From Pseudoscleropodium purum (taxonomy: Eukaryota > Streptophyta > Bryopsida > Hypnales > Brachytheciaceae), in the NCBI GenBank assembly GCA_963969395.1, contig OZ017804.1, positions 13,950,001 to 14,014,000 of the forward strand: a stretch of 64,000 nt of DNA. Direction: 5' to 3'. The notes under the pieces are model-generated. The model searched no databases, was not told the origin of the DNA, and saw nothing but the letters and a program-made list of their open reading frames with translations. This document shows positions 45,738 through 58,400 of this stretch, piece after piece. Numbering within the stretch: position 1 is the stretch's first letter; every line of letters starts with the position of its first letter. The position numbers were made by a program, and so were the translations under genes.

Positions 45738-48694
45738 TGAGCTCTACAACGATGTTGGCACGATTTCGGCTTTTATTTTGAATTTTGGGGGCATTCGACT
45801 TCTAGCCGCAAGAGATATTGGTTCAGGCTGCAGTCTGAAGACAAATCAAGCCCCTGTGTATGAGGTAATGTGATTTGGCTCTTTCATTTTAAAAATTCGC
45901 CGGAGACGTAAATGCGAAATGGCAGTGTAGAATAGGAACCCGATTATAATGGAGAGTTTTCTCATGTAGAAAATGCCAATCATTCCACACAGCAGCTCTT
46001 GCTTTCTCCCTTAGGTTCCATGATGTGAGGTGTCTTTAACCTGCTCTGGTAGGCAGAGATCTGATGAGTTAGCCATGAGCTTAGTTCTTTATTGATGTGA
46101 TAAATTCTTGTTCTTTTGAAAGTGCAGATTGACTTCAGACTATTGATGTAGGGGTATGCCAATACAATTCGATATCTTGTTAATCTCCCAGATTTTTGAG
46201 ACTTTGTTTGGACATCAACTCCAATGAGAATGGATGGTTATTGTGCAAATATTATTTCTAGGCAAGAATCTTTAGGGGTTGTTTCTTGGGAAGGGTTGCA
46301 ATCTCATGTTCAAATTGTGTACATGTAGGCAAGAGTCATTGGGGGTCTCTTTCGGGGTTTCTTTTCTGCGAATTTCCCTTCCGAAACTAGCTTCAATTGA
46401 GCTTGATCTCAATTTGTCCAGATTTAAGTAGCTCTTTGGTCTACGTTGTGAGTACTGTACTCTTGCGATTTGTTCTCTCGTATTTCAAATATTCAAATGA
46501 TGTACTTAAGTTGAATTTGCTACGTATTCTCAAATATATTTCATCGACTTGATTCACGGATCCTTTGTGACCCTCACTTTGGTACTGTGCTGGTGGGGAT
46601 GCCAACTTGCCAAGGCAGCATTCTGGCTTTGATCTCCTTGCTCACAGAATCATTAGTTTACAAGCAGAATCTCCTGCAATGACGTCCACCGCTTGAGTGT
46701 ATGTCACGTGTAATCTGGTCATCCCCTGCAAAGTTCTGTACAGTTGACAGTTACTGTTTCTGATGACAGGGATATGTTTGTAAATTGTTCCTTAAAAACT
46801 GTCATCATGAATCATGGAATGCGTTTCAAGTCAAGTTCAGTGTTTAACTGATGAGGTCAGTGCACCCAATGAGGTGTTTGAACCTAAATTTGTCATCTTG
46901 AATGGAAGCCATGCATGCATTTTAGAGCGAACATAAATGACTTGGCACTGATAAATTTGATCTTTATAAGTTATATGAACACATGATTGCAGATCAATGA
47001 GGTGTGCACATTGACAATTGCAAATGAGATTGGGTGAAGTCTATGAATGGTGCTTTAATGGTTTCTTGAAATAATCTTAAGATGTCAAAGTTCAAATTTT
47101 GATAGAAGTTTTAAATCCATGATTGAACTTACTTGTTCTAAGCTAAACATTGTACAATGAAAATGTTTTAATAATCTCTATAAACTAGCACACATTTGTA
47201 GGTGCATGTGTGAAATTGGTTGATCCTATAGTAAGTCAAAGTAGTGAATTCATTCCTTAGAAAAGGATCTCTTTTTCAACTAATTTTGTATTGTCTAAAG
47301 TAGACATCAACAAATCTCACTTCTAAAATGGCATTTCCTACATATTTCTTTTAAAAATTAACTTTTGCAAGTAATTTGTGTTGATTTATTATTTTGGTTA
47401 TAAGAAAATTCACTAACCTAGCTCTACAATGATCACTAATTTTGGAACCTACTTTGTAAATTCACTTTATAGAGTTCTTTGATTTGGATTAGACTTTTCT
47501 TTTTATATACATTGGGTGAGATGTGATTTTCCAAATGTAAATGTTTTACTTCATGCATGGTTCAACTATTAATGTAAATTACTAAATACTATTACCTACC
47601 CACTTGTGATGTTTTGAAAGACCTTGACAAGCTTAATTTGTGATTTTTTTCCAAATTGGATGTAGAGTTAAGCAATGAATGAAATTGAGTAAAATCATGA
47701 AGAACCTATGGTCAATAATATGGTAATTATTGTTTACAAATTACAATCAATTAAATATGGTTTTGGCACTTTCATAATTTCTAACCCCAAATCTATTGGA
47801 AGAAGAGTTATTTGAATTAGATAAATGAATTTTTCATTTTTTGAGAATGCAACATTTATGACATAGTTAAGTGGACAAATAAAGTTGTACCATAAAAAGA
47901 AAAGGAAAAGTAGTAAGTTACAAATATGCAATTGTGATTCCACCAATACTTAGTAACTTAAATCTAATGTGGCAAAATCAATGTAGCTATGTAAAAACAT
48001 GTCTAAATGAACTTATCCTAAACAATTGTATATATCATCAAAGGTATGTAAAATGTAAGTAAATGTGGCCAAAATTGATTTTTGCATATAGAACAATATT
48101 TAATTCTAAGCAACTACAATACAATCCTACATAAAAATATTCACCAATGGAATTTGGTTTTCATATGAGTATCTACAAAAGCAACAACTTTAGCTTGTAT
48201 TCTACTAAAATAAAAATATTGTTCCATCTCTTTGATCTCTTTTTAGCTATATTGACTTATAAATGTTGATTTCTTCATTCTTTGCCTATTTGGTGAATTT
48301 TCATCACTTGACAATGACAAAATTATTGCCTCTTTGATTTTACTAAAATTTTCTAACCTCGCAAACTAACATTATGTGAAAGTTCTAAGTCTTGTATTAT
48401 TTGCTTCAATTATTGCCATCTCCTAAATAACGTGGAGGTGTAAAGTATCATCAAAGTATAATGGAGCAATTTGTACCTTGAAATTTGTGTAGCCTCACAT
48501 ATTTTCTATTTTGTGATAGGATCACTAAAGATGCAAGTAGATACCTCTATGTCGAGATTCTTGTTCATGCTAGGTATAAGTTAGAAGATATAAATTGATT
48601 TATCAATGGTCATTCACTACTCAACTAAATTTTAGAAGTAAACATACTCGACTAATATTTCCGGACCAAAGTACTAGTTATTTCTACTTCAACA
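45738..48694. other. CYP51 3' flank and AT-rich spacer, no gene seen
   Basis: Composition falls to AT-rich past about 47000, with only short, unrecognised frames. The 46000-46900 part is less AT-rich and may be old unique sequence, but no exon with family similarity was found on either strand. Confidence 0.5.
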
Positions 48695-48825
48695 ACCTTT
48701 ATTTTCTATTTGCAAGTACAAGCATTATTCCTTTATCCAAGTTCCAAACAATTGTTGCAAACCTTATATTCTATATGCAAGTACAAGGATTTTTCCTTTA
48801 TCCAAGTTCCAAACAATTGTTGCAA
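48695..48825 (+). repeat. Two-unit tandem duplication, ~65 bp
   Basis: Units 48695-48760 and 48761-48825 are nearly identical; both end TTATCCAAGTTCCAAACAAT followed by TGTTGCAA. The low divergence indicates a recent event. Confidence 0.9.
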
Positions 48826-48879
48826 TAAGTGGCAATAATCAGTGCTCATGCCTTATGCAACGCAACTTCATAAATTTGA

Positions 48880-49188
48880 TTCCTGGGACCAACTTACACT
48901 CCTGGTTGACCTTTCTTAGGAAGAGGTGAATGCATGAGTTAGCATGACGATTATGCCCACTGGGATTTAAATGGGAATGGGGTAGTCTTCTGTCACTTAC
49001 AGTGGTCTACACCCCCCACTTTGAAATTACAGAACAAGATCATACACATTGATAAAAATCTGATCTCAACAGATTTGGCTCTTGTACCCAGAGTTCTCTC
49101 CACACCTCTATACATCTCCGAAAAATCACACTCCTACACATTGGTTTTAAATTCTCAAAAATGAAAAAATAGAATTATCTACCTTATT
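48880..49188 (-). mobile_element. MITE-like element, AAGGTAGAGG family copy 4 (inverted)
   Basis: Read on the minus strand it starts GGAATAAGGTAGATAATTC and contains CGGAGATGTATAGA, GTGGAGAGAACT, AGAGCCAAATCTGTTGAGAT and GACCACTGTAAGTGACAG. These match the order in the copy at 57962-58308 (GGGGAGATGCATAGA, GTGGAGAGACCT, AGAACCAAATCTGTTGAGAT, GACCACTATAAGTGACAC). The far end is diffuse. It lies between CYP51 and the ARID-HMG gene. Confidence 0.65.
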
Positions 49189-49429
49189 CCAATGGTTCGA
49201 TTTACACCTGTTTGCTAGACAGCCTAAGGCTTACCTGAACTCTCTATATATACTGTATGATGACTGATCACATACTGTTCTACTTGACCATCCATAAGTG
49301 ACTTAGTGCACATAATCGTTATTCCAAGAGGATCATACACAATACCACTATTAAGAAGTGCTTGACCATGAGCTATCAGCAAGATCAGATGATATTCGTC
49401 CTTGCAATTAAAGTGGGAATGATGACAGT

Positions 49430-52400
49430 TTATGATTGGATTGCGTCACCTAATTTGCTGCTACTTGTTCCGGATCCAGAGCCTCGTTCTTCCACTGACG
49501 ATGCTTTGATTGAACCGGGTACAGATGTAGGTAGCACTTTGGTATTCTCGCTGGTCTGGATGCCTTCAACAGAATCAGGGGTGGTGTTGCCAGCAGAATT
49601 TTGGGCTATGTCATCATCAGCATCAACGACAGCTTCCTCCTCTTCAGGCTCGTGCCTCTGCACACTCGCTGTGACTGGCTGCATAGAAGCAGCTGCTTCT
49701 TCCTCTTCAGATTGCAACCTTTCGCGGTACTCCTGCAACTCTCTCATGTATCTCCCTTTGTCCTCCATACCTTGCTCTTGATATGGCTGCAGCATTATCA
49801 TGCCTCAGAAATTAGACTCCCATATTAACATTCATAGAGTGATTTAGCAATCCCCCACAAAGTTCAAAGGGTGTAAAAATTAAGAGATATAGGTACTAAT
49901 GCAATCAGCAGTTCAAGACCAGCCCCTACGATAGGTTTTCAATTAGACTATTCCAGTATCTTTGGGATTGCATCATAAGAGACTCTTCTCCATGATTCAT
50001 AAAGAGATCTCCTCATAATGGTCATATGGAGGTGTCCATAAAATCACTATGAAGACGGAGAGACAACCTTATGAATCATGGAGAAGAGTCTCTTTATGAC
50101 GTTCCCTAAAAACTTTTGGAAGAGTCTAATGTTATTAAAAACCCTGTTGAGTGGTAAGCAGCTACTCTTGAACTGGTAATGGCACATTTACCGTCTTTCT
50201 TACATTTACGACCTCGGATCTCGTTGTCTAAATTGAGGATATCCATACTATAAGGTCAGGTTTAAATGACATTTATTGAATTTGAATGCAATAAAAGATG
50301 TTATGATTCCATCCGGTTTCATTTTACAGGATACATTGTCCTCCCATTCACTAGAAAGCCCAGTACTCACCAGTTTCTCGTGCTCTGTGAGAGTATTCCA
50401 AGCGTGTCCAAGGATCCTGCTGAGCTCAAGACCAGACACATTAGGATGCATGGCTTTATACTTTGAACATTGCTCAGCAAAGAAGAAGTTGTATCCCGTT
50501 CGATTGGGCCGCGGTGCATTTGGGTCCCTTTTCAGAATATCCTCTTTGCGTGGACGTTTGCGCCATGAGCCACCAGCCTTGGGTTCTGCTACACGTGAAG
50601 ATCTCACTTCTGCGCCAGCCGTCACTCCATAGTTTGGCACATCAGCATGTTGTGAGTGTTTCTGTGCAGGTGGCACATGATATAGAACCCCTTGCAGCTT
50701 TTCAGTACCAACAGTCACGGTCACAAGGTAGCCTTGGTCGAACTTGCCTTTGATTGCTCCCTGCGCCACCAAGCCGATAGACGAAGCCGGATCTATAACA
50801 GCTGAAAAGCAGACCAAAGGCAGCACATCATAATTAGGGATAAATCAGATTTCTCCAAATGGCGATGTGCTTATATGTTGAGCAACGACTGCAGTTCCTG
50901 GTTGATAATCGCCTTGTCAATTCAGTAGACGCCAAAATTCTTAATGGCATAATAATTTCCAAGATAAATTAATAACTCTCCATTTCATAAGGTCAGGGTT
51001 TAAAAGACACCTAAAGAATTTTGATGCAATAAAATGTGTAATGATTTATTAAGTCCAAGAAGCTCTTATAGCCACTAAGGAGAGGAAACCAAAAAGTGAC
51101 TTTAGAAGAAAACTGAACGCATCCTGTGGCTTAAAATGGATCTCAAAACCTACATATACGGCACAACTACCTCCCAGAGTACCACGACCGTAACAGCAAT
51201 CCTAGATGATTCCAACCTCCTGAAGTAACGTAACCGTCCAGAAAAAATAAAATCAACCAAAACGATTAAAAGACCTGGCATTAGTTGTATAGGCAAAATC
51301 TTTCTTTTCCTGATCGACTGCAAAGCTTGGTCTCCATCTGAAAGTGCATATGTTTTGGCTGATGAATAGACGGTCTTCTTTAATGGTCCAGGCATCCAGA
51401 CTGCAAAGCCAATAAAGAAAAATAAGCGAATTAAGTGTCGCAATGGATACAATCATGAAACAGAATCAGACTTCAGCACGTAGAATGCTAAGGGGAATTT
51501 GTTGTTCGTACCTTGAGGTGGAACCAACGGGCCCTGCTTCCCGAAAAAATATGCTTGTTCGAAGTAATAAAGAAGCCCCACGTAGTATTTGCGTACCATA
51601 TATGAGCCACTAGTAATGGCGTCGGGGAAATTGAAAATGCTTGTTACCTCTCTCCACTTCCTGTCCTTGATAACCTGCCCCCAAAATTGACAGTCCGTGC
51701 ATGACTTTCAGCAAACACGTTCGCATGTATACATGCGAACAGTTTGCAGTGATGAAGACAAACTTCGCGTGAAGATATGAAAGAAGTCCAATGTCATCCA
51801 CAAGAACCTAAACAATCTAACCCCAAAAGGACGAAAAGGTTAAAATCGGGCCTCATATTCATTTAGCAATTTTGAGGTCTTATGCGGACTTTCTATTGTC
51901 CAATTTTACTTATTTTCTCAACAACAGATACAATGGTCTTCCCTGATGCTGGTCACATAGCATTTGGACCAACCTAAATTATTTTTTTCGCAATATGATC
52001 AATGACATTGGTCGTTTCCAAAACATGAACCTCTGGTCCTTCAGGGGTTAAAAATATTGTAGGTGCAACCCGTGATACTGAAATTCCACTAGGAAACACA
52101 TTCAGATGACAGGATAAGTCACCAATCCAAAGGCTAAGAGCGGATGTGTTGTAGTACCTGCTCTAAACCTCCTCGATTTGTGACTTCTACGTACAAAAGG
52201 TGAAGATCAATGGAGACTCCTCCCAGAGTTGGCATTCTGCGAAAAACCAGGTTAGCAACGATGACAGGGCAACCCATTCATGAAAGCAATCTAAAATTGA
52301 CCCGCCGGAATATGTGCACATTGCCCGGGTCTGCATGAAACGCAGTCACTGTGAAAGTAGATGAACTCAACAAGATATCATCTTGAAGAAGCACCCTAAT

Positions 52401-53906
52401 GAAGTAGCCTCACATGCAGTGAAGCTTTACTAAATACAAGTTATAAAGTATAACATATTCTCTAATGAATGATCTTATAAAAGATCGAAATGAGAGTGAT
52501 TCCCTGAAACCTGATAATATATTCAACCATGAGGTAAAACGAGAGAAGGCACAGAAAAGCAGGGTACAGAAAGATAAAATTAGAAGAAACTAAGACACCT
52601 TACAAAATTCACAAACACTTGGAAACCAAATCTCACTGTCCACTAAAATTTTACCACCATCTTGCCTCGCTAAAAGAAAACAAGGAAGAGTTTTCTAAGA
52701 CAAAAAACAGTACCCTTCTAAGCTTTCTTCAAAGCTCTTCACCTCAGCAGCCCTTTCTCTGCCTTTTCTTCCCTTCTTTCTGCAATCATGGAGAAAAAAT
52801 GGTCCATGTAACTAGTTCGTTAGTAAACAAAGAATCAGGTTAAAAATAATCTTTGAAAATTGCATAACATTCTAGAGCAGTGTTGACCCAAACCTTTTCA
52901 CTGTGGTTGGCAGTAACCACCATTGCTTATAATCGGTGCCTGAATACCAATGCCCTCATTCTTGAATTCAAGATGTGAGAAGATCTATGCCAAAGAAAGA
53001 TGTCGCAAATTCGGAACATCTTGGAAATCAGCAGTTGGGCTCAAGGTGTTCGCAGCTCCTTTCAACAAAGTTATGAAAACCACTAGCTACTCGATAAAGC
53101 GGTATTAACAATTGAGAAACAGTGGTATTGAACTACTCGCTAACATTACATCAGCAGATGGTAGTAGGCCGTCTATAAAATTCGGTAACATTAAAATCCA
53201 AACGCAAAAAACTCGGTAATCGTTCACAGTTGTTGACCCTTACTACACTCAGACTTCTTCAACATGAACTCCCCTGTATGACATTCTCAAAACATCCTGG
53301 GCACTTGCAACACTCAGATCTCTTTCATATGAACTCTGAAATGACACCCTGAAATACAATGCACGCTTACCACACTCGGACCTCTTTAACTACGAACTCC
53401 TCTAGAACGACAGTCTCAAATACCCTGCATACTTGCCACACTATCATTGACTCCAGCACACATGTCACACATTCAAACTATGCCATGACCATTATTTTGG
53501 AACCCCAGGCAATTAATCTAGAGATCAGGGGGTACAGTTACACTATTTAAAAATTATTCTGACAGATGGCTTAGAATTGCATCAGCATCTGCAAGCAAGA
53601 GAATGACTTAAACAGAAATCAAGTATGATGAGACTATTACGTGAGCCGTGTCCCAAGAGTCGTGTGGAATTTGTTGAGCGCTTCCCAAAACAACTCCTTG
53701 TTGGCGACCAGCTCCCCGTGCTTGAAAAATGTCGAAGGGTAGCGCTGGCGTGCGAACATGGACACACCAGGGATGCTGTGTGTGTCTCTCGGGACACCAT
53801 CACCACCACCAGAAGTGGTCCTCTCCAGTGGCTGCACTTCGGCAAATCCGCCATTCTGAAGATCTACCTTCCGCTGGCCCTCGCTAGAAGCCACAAGAGA
53901 GGACAT
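49430..53906 (-). CDS. ARID-HMG box DNA-binding protein (HMGB9/10/11/15 type), 6 coding exons, ~473 aa
   Basis: ARID-HMG proteins are plant-specific nuclear factors with an AT-rich-interaction domain and one HMG box. Minus-strand coding exons: 53906-53641, 52236-52158, 51674-51512, 51400-51275, 50801-50371, 49786-49430; phases all agree. The start MSSLVASSEGQRKVDL is the first ATG. The ARID domain spans exons 1-3 (YPSTFFKHGELVANKELFWE, VSIDLHLLYVEVTNRGGLEQ, RKWREVTSIFNFP, VRKYYVGLLYYFEQAYFF). Exon 5 carries the family block GKFDQGYLVTVTVGTEKLQG, a basic stretch, then the HMG box (RDPNAPRPNRTGYNFFFAEQ, LSRILGHAWNTLTEHEKL), completed in exon 6 (EDKGRYMRELQEYRERL), followed by an acidic tail. 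An untranslated exon probably lies near 54948-55075. Confidence 0.92.
49973..50099. mobile_element. Small MITE with near-perfect ~30-bp terminal inverted repeats, CTCCATG family
   Basis: In the last intron of the ARID-HMG gene. The left end GAGACTCTTCTCCATGATTC continuing to ATAA (to 50002) is exactly matched by the inverse at 50069-50092, and the outermost bases TCATAA/TTATGA also pair. Total about 127 bp. Diverged relatives occur in three xylanase introns. Confidence 0.8.
51985..52056 (+). repeat. Short intronic repeat, ATATGATCAAT family (ARID-HMG intron 2)
   Basis: CGCAATATGATCAATGACATTGG, then CTCTGGTCCTTCAGGGGTTAAA. It is on the + strand although the host gene is on -. Matches the two CYP51 intron copies. 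Confidence 0.6.
53245..53440 (+). repeat. Three-unit degenerate tandem repeat, ~65 bp, in ARID-HMG intron 1
   Basis: Each unit begins ACACTCAGAC, ACACTCAGAT or ACACTCGGAC, continues CTCTTT/TTCTTC and GAACTC, and ends with a CTTGCA, CTTACC or CTTGCC word. Simple minisatellite-like expansion. Confidence 0.7.
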
Positions 53907-54112
53907 AGCAAACAAAGCTCTCAATGCAGAAATCTGCTATTACTTCAAAGAAAACGCTGATTCTCAAATCAAACAGCCACTTTCCATCTGTATGCCTCCT
54001 GCCCTCAAAAACTCCCACAAAACCATGTCAAACAATGTAGATCCCAATTGAATGCTTTTCAATTAGTACTCGTCTTGTCATATAATTTCTTTACTTTCCT
54101 GCCGTCAGGAGA

Positions 54113-54545
54113 CTATGTGAGCATATAAACTGAGGATATGAGCTGCGGATATTGCATAAACGCAACTTGGTGCATGAGAACACAAAAAAATGAGGATGAA
54201 AATGAAGATGCCACTCGAGGATGTATAATGAAGATACATAAATTGAGGATACAGACCGCGGATGTTGCATACATGAACAAGGATGCCAAGAATTGCAAAG
54301 AACAAATAGATTATTTAGAACATAATCTCAGGATATAAACCTGAAAATGAAAATGAAAGACATACATTGAGGATATAAACTGAGGGTATAGCAAAACCGC
54401 ATATAAGGTGAGTAGATAATGAAGGACCCTGGATGTAGTTAATGTCTGTCCTCGTAACATTTGGTCTTTAAACTACTTCCCAAAGATCAATGAACACCGA
54501 CTTAACAATCCTCAGTTTATATCCTCAGATTATATGGTCAAAATT
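54113..54545. mobile_element. Inverted-ended repeat block with ATAAACTGAGGAT ends, ARID-HMG leader intron
   Basis: The left end reads ATATAAACTGAGGATATGAG and the right end AATCCTCAGTTTATATCCTC. Between them the word TGAGGATA(T/C)A recurs several times in the + direction (near 54200, 54247, 54330, 54371). It may be a MITE, or a small satellite that has spread; no target duplication was identified. Confidence 0.55.
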
Positions 54546-54947
54546 TTTAAGGTCCTTATGCTTACACGAATTTTATTCCTTTGAAGCTCAGGAAACCTAA
54601 ATGTAACCAACACCTACAACTCAAGAAGCTTTGAGGAACCGAAAAAACCTAAACGGAGACACCCACGATTGCCAATTATACGAAACGTGCAGTTAGTTAT
54701 GCAAAGAAATGAAAGTTCCACTTTCGTATCAAAATACTTCCCAATTTAGAAAACCCCAAATGAATGTCATCGCCAGCATATTTGTCATAATTGGATAGAA
54801 CCAATTCTGACAGGTTTCGTTTCTACCATCGATACCTTGCACTTCGACAAGAGCAAAGATAAGGTAACAACAATCGCGATTGCGCATCTCGATCAGAACA
54901 AAGAAAAGCTTCATAAAAGAACGAAAGAATTCAGAGCAGACACTTAC

Positions 54948-55075
54948 CGATCAGGACATGACGACCTCGCAAGCTTCTTGGAACAGTTGGAAGAGCTTCT
55001 ATCAAGTCGCGACAAGCTTCCAACAACAAAAACGTCCGAAATTGCGAACCCTTGAACCCTAAAATCCTTTGAAAG
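54948..55075 (-). other. Probable untranslated first exon of the ARID-HMG gene
   Basis: A strong donor GATCG|GTAAGTG on the minus strand fixes the low end at 54948. The matching acceptor would be just before the first coding exon (ATAGCAG near 53930). The sequence contains no in-frame family protein. The 5' limit is a guess. Confidence 0.4.
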
Positions 55076-55466
55076 TAACTCCAACTCAAAATGGAGCAGC
55101 AAAAGCTACAGGGCGGGTCTACGAGGTGCAACACCATGACTGCTGCTTCGGCAACGACACTTGTACACGCACAACACAGTCACCCATCTCAGAGCCAAAG
55201 AGACGACCGTTATTCATCCATTTGGGGTTGTATATGGACTGTGTGTGGTCACGTGGATCGTCCAAGAATCGTTCAGATAACGATAATCATCCATCTGCTC
55301 GTCTCTACGAGGTCACTGCAGTAGAGTTCTTGCAGTAGAGTTCTTGCAGTAGAGTTCTTGCGGTAGAGGTTCTTGGTTTTGTAGAGAAATTTGATGGTAG
55401 TAGAGGACTGAAGAAGAGTATATATTTACGAGGGTTTTGAGGTTCTTTGGAAATTATTTTGCAATT
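55076..55466. promoter_or_regulatory. Divergent promoter region, ARID-HMG (-) and glyoxalase II (+)
   Basis: About 390 bp separate the two leaders, so control elements are likely shared. It contains a tandem GCAGTAGAGTTCTT repeat (55318-55373) and a TATATATT word at about 55420 in + orientation, roughly 45 bp before the glyoxalase start codon. Whether that word acts as TATA box or lies in the leader is not known. Confidence 0.4.
55318..55373 (+). repeat. Four tandem GCAGTAGAGTTCTT units
   Basis: Four 14-bp units, the last reading GCGGTAGAGGTTCTT. They are in the shared upstream region of the divergent gene pair. Confidence 0.85.
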
Positions 55467-58400
55467 ATGAAGGTGGTGGCCGTGCCGTGCTTGGAGGACA
55501 ACTACGCCTACTTGTATAAGTTTTTCCTTTCCTTCGTTGCTTCTTGAATTGAACCCTCAAATCTGTTTTATCTTAATCTCGTGGGATTCCAAAATTTTCA
55601 TTGTGGCATAGTATGAATGCGTGACAAGTGTGCTACAGTGGATGAGAGTCTGGCAAGTGTGAAGGATATTTTAGAATGTCATTTTTTGGGTGTAGAATGA
55701 GAGCTTTGTGCGATGCAAATGGCGCCATGAGTATGACGTCTTCGTTTTGGGGTATTTTTGGTGATAATAGGGTTGTGAAAAAATTGTTTTCGTGGTTGTG
55801 CAATTTTCTTTTAGGGTATTTGACGAAGAAACTGGCGATGCAGCGGCGATTGACCCCGTATGGCCGGACGAAGTGTTGCAAGCAGCTCAATTGAATGGTG
55901 TCAAAGTCAAAATGGTCCTCACCACTCACCATCACTGGTAATGCCTCCTTTTAATTTTTTTTTAATTTCTAGCAAAAACCCAGTTATGTCGGAGTTGGTG
56001 TCATATGAAAGTTATCCAGAGGATTGAAGCGTAGTTCGTTCTTGATGTCTCCTTTGCAGACACTATCCACAAGTCTTACTATAAGGTATAAGGTAGACAT
56101 ACTATTTCCGTCACTTTAAGCATTTTAACCAATATGTTAGAGTATGCTTTCACTAGGAGATCACTCCATAGAGCTCCCTGGAGAGACCAATTTCTGTATT
56201 ACAGACGCCAAACTTTATTTAGATCAATTTCTGACTTCATCTTTTGGATCGGATGATTTCGTATGCAATTAATCAAAATGGGTGATTGTAGACCACTATT
56301 GAAGGGACAACAGATCGATAACCCCAATTCCATTCAAAGATCAGGCCAAGTCATGCTTACGCCCAACTTGCTAAATGAAGGCCAACCAAGTATACTGGAA
56401 GAGATGAGTTCTGCTGCTAGGAACAGGGTCCAGTCATTAGGAAACGGTTTTTGTATCCTTTACCTTCTGTATGCGTTTTGAGGGGTTTGAGGGGTTTTTT
56501 TTATGTGTAGGGATCACGCTGGTGGAAACAGTGGCATGAAGAAGCTTCTGAAGGATGTGCCTATCTATGGTGGTGTGAAGGACAAAGTGGAGGCTTGCTC
56601 CCATCCTGTGCAGCATGGTGACGAGGTTTCAATTAGTCCCACTATTCGTGTCAAATGCCTCGAGACCGCGTGGTGGGTTGTGTCTTATGTTTCTTTCTTA
56701 CTGTCTGCATTAAAATGAATAAAAGGTCCTGGTCCTGCAAGCCACACATCATTCTTCGAGTTGTAGTGGTATGGCATCTTTTGAGGATAGCTCCAACTAC
56801 GAGTTAAGTAGAGGAAAATCATGCCTAATCATTCAAGCAAATCAAGCAGAATTTTAGTCCTTGAGATGCGCTCACATGTGGCGACAATGGCTCTTTGGCT
56901 GAGGAGCTTCCAAATCGAGCTTAACTTGTAAAACAAGGGTTCAGGGTTTCATTTTCATGTGTCAAAGATTTCTTTTCATGTCAATTTGGAGGGTGCTCAG
57001 CAAGGGTTCTCTAGAATGTTATGCATGGTTTTAGTGCTTGTGGATTTCAGCGTTACATTATGAACTCGTTTTTAACAGGTTTCTTTTTTATTCCGCAAAA
57101 ACATGAACTCGGCGAGTGAGGTGTCAGTGGTTACTTTATTTATAATCCGTCCCCCAAAGTCTCAAAGAGAGTTATTCCATCCTTTAGTGAGGTGTCACGG
57201 AAGACCTAACGGAGGAAGTTTCTGGACTTTAGAAGGTTATTAGTATGTGAGAATTGTTTCTTTTGTTTGCAGCCATACGAAAGGGCACATAAGCTACTAC
57301 TTCACAAGCACACGTGCAGAAGATAAGCCGGCCGTGTTCACTGGAGATACCTTGGTGCGGTCTCTTACTGTCTATTTAATCCAGTTTTTGTGGACCATCC
57401 AATTGATACATGCTGTAGAGATTGTATTTGTTTTCAGAGAATTAGAGTGTAGATCTTGTGTTTGTTGTACTCAAATATCACTGTCATTTAGCCAGTGGTC
57501 AGGACCAGTGTTGTGCAAGTATGGCATGTTAACTTGTTAGGGAAATTTCAGGACCGGTACCTTCTCTGAAACATCCCTGACAAGTTAGAAGATTCCATAC
57601 CTGTACAAAACGGAAAGGCTCAGAAAAGGGAGTTTGCTGAGCTGTCCTCTGTTCGTGGTCAGTTCATTGGGGGCTGTGGCAGGTTTTTCGAGGGGACACC
57701 CGATCAAATGTACAAGTCCTTGTGCAAGACGCTTGCTTCACTTCCTCCTGAAACTGAAGTCTACTGTGGTCATGAGGTGTGAACTTTCACTCACATATTT
57801 CCTGATTATTCCTGATCCTTTCCGTTTATACAATTTCTTTCAAAAGTGGAAATTAGATAGATTTGTTCAATGACGATGCAATTTACATCACCGCCTCACT
57901 ACGAAAAGGACCTCGTACCCTCCCATACACTAATTCGAGGCTGTCTACTCAGATTAGAAGATTTAAGGTGGAGGATCTTATTTGCCTCACTTTAAGCATG
58001 TTATCGTATGTGGGAATGTAATTTTGGGGAGATGCATAGATTTGTGGAGAGACCTTTAGGTAGAAGAACCAAATCTGTTGAGATTGAATTTTCATCAGCA
58101 TGTGCAATTTAAAAGTAGAAGTTTGTTGACCACTATAAGTGACACAGTCGACATAAATATATCCATTCAAAGAGGAGTGGGCATAGACATTTAACCAAAT
58201 CTTACACCAAGTAACCAAGTGGATGAATAGATGAGTTGCTGTTGGTAACAGAGATCAGTATAAGAGATGGGATCGATTCCTAAGGATTTTAGTATCCCCT
58301 ACCTCAGATATTCAGTATAACGTACTGGCAGGTTTAGAGTTTGGGATTAAGAGCAAATTTCCATCCACATTAGTTTAAAATTCAGTGCTATGTTAATGAT

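Noticed and set aside
55091..55324. 77-codon + frame just before glyoxalase II
   Set aside because: It is not in line with the glyoxalase start, shows no family similarity, and overlaps the probable divergent promoter. The enzyme begins naturally at [15 protein letters not shown].
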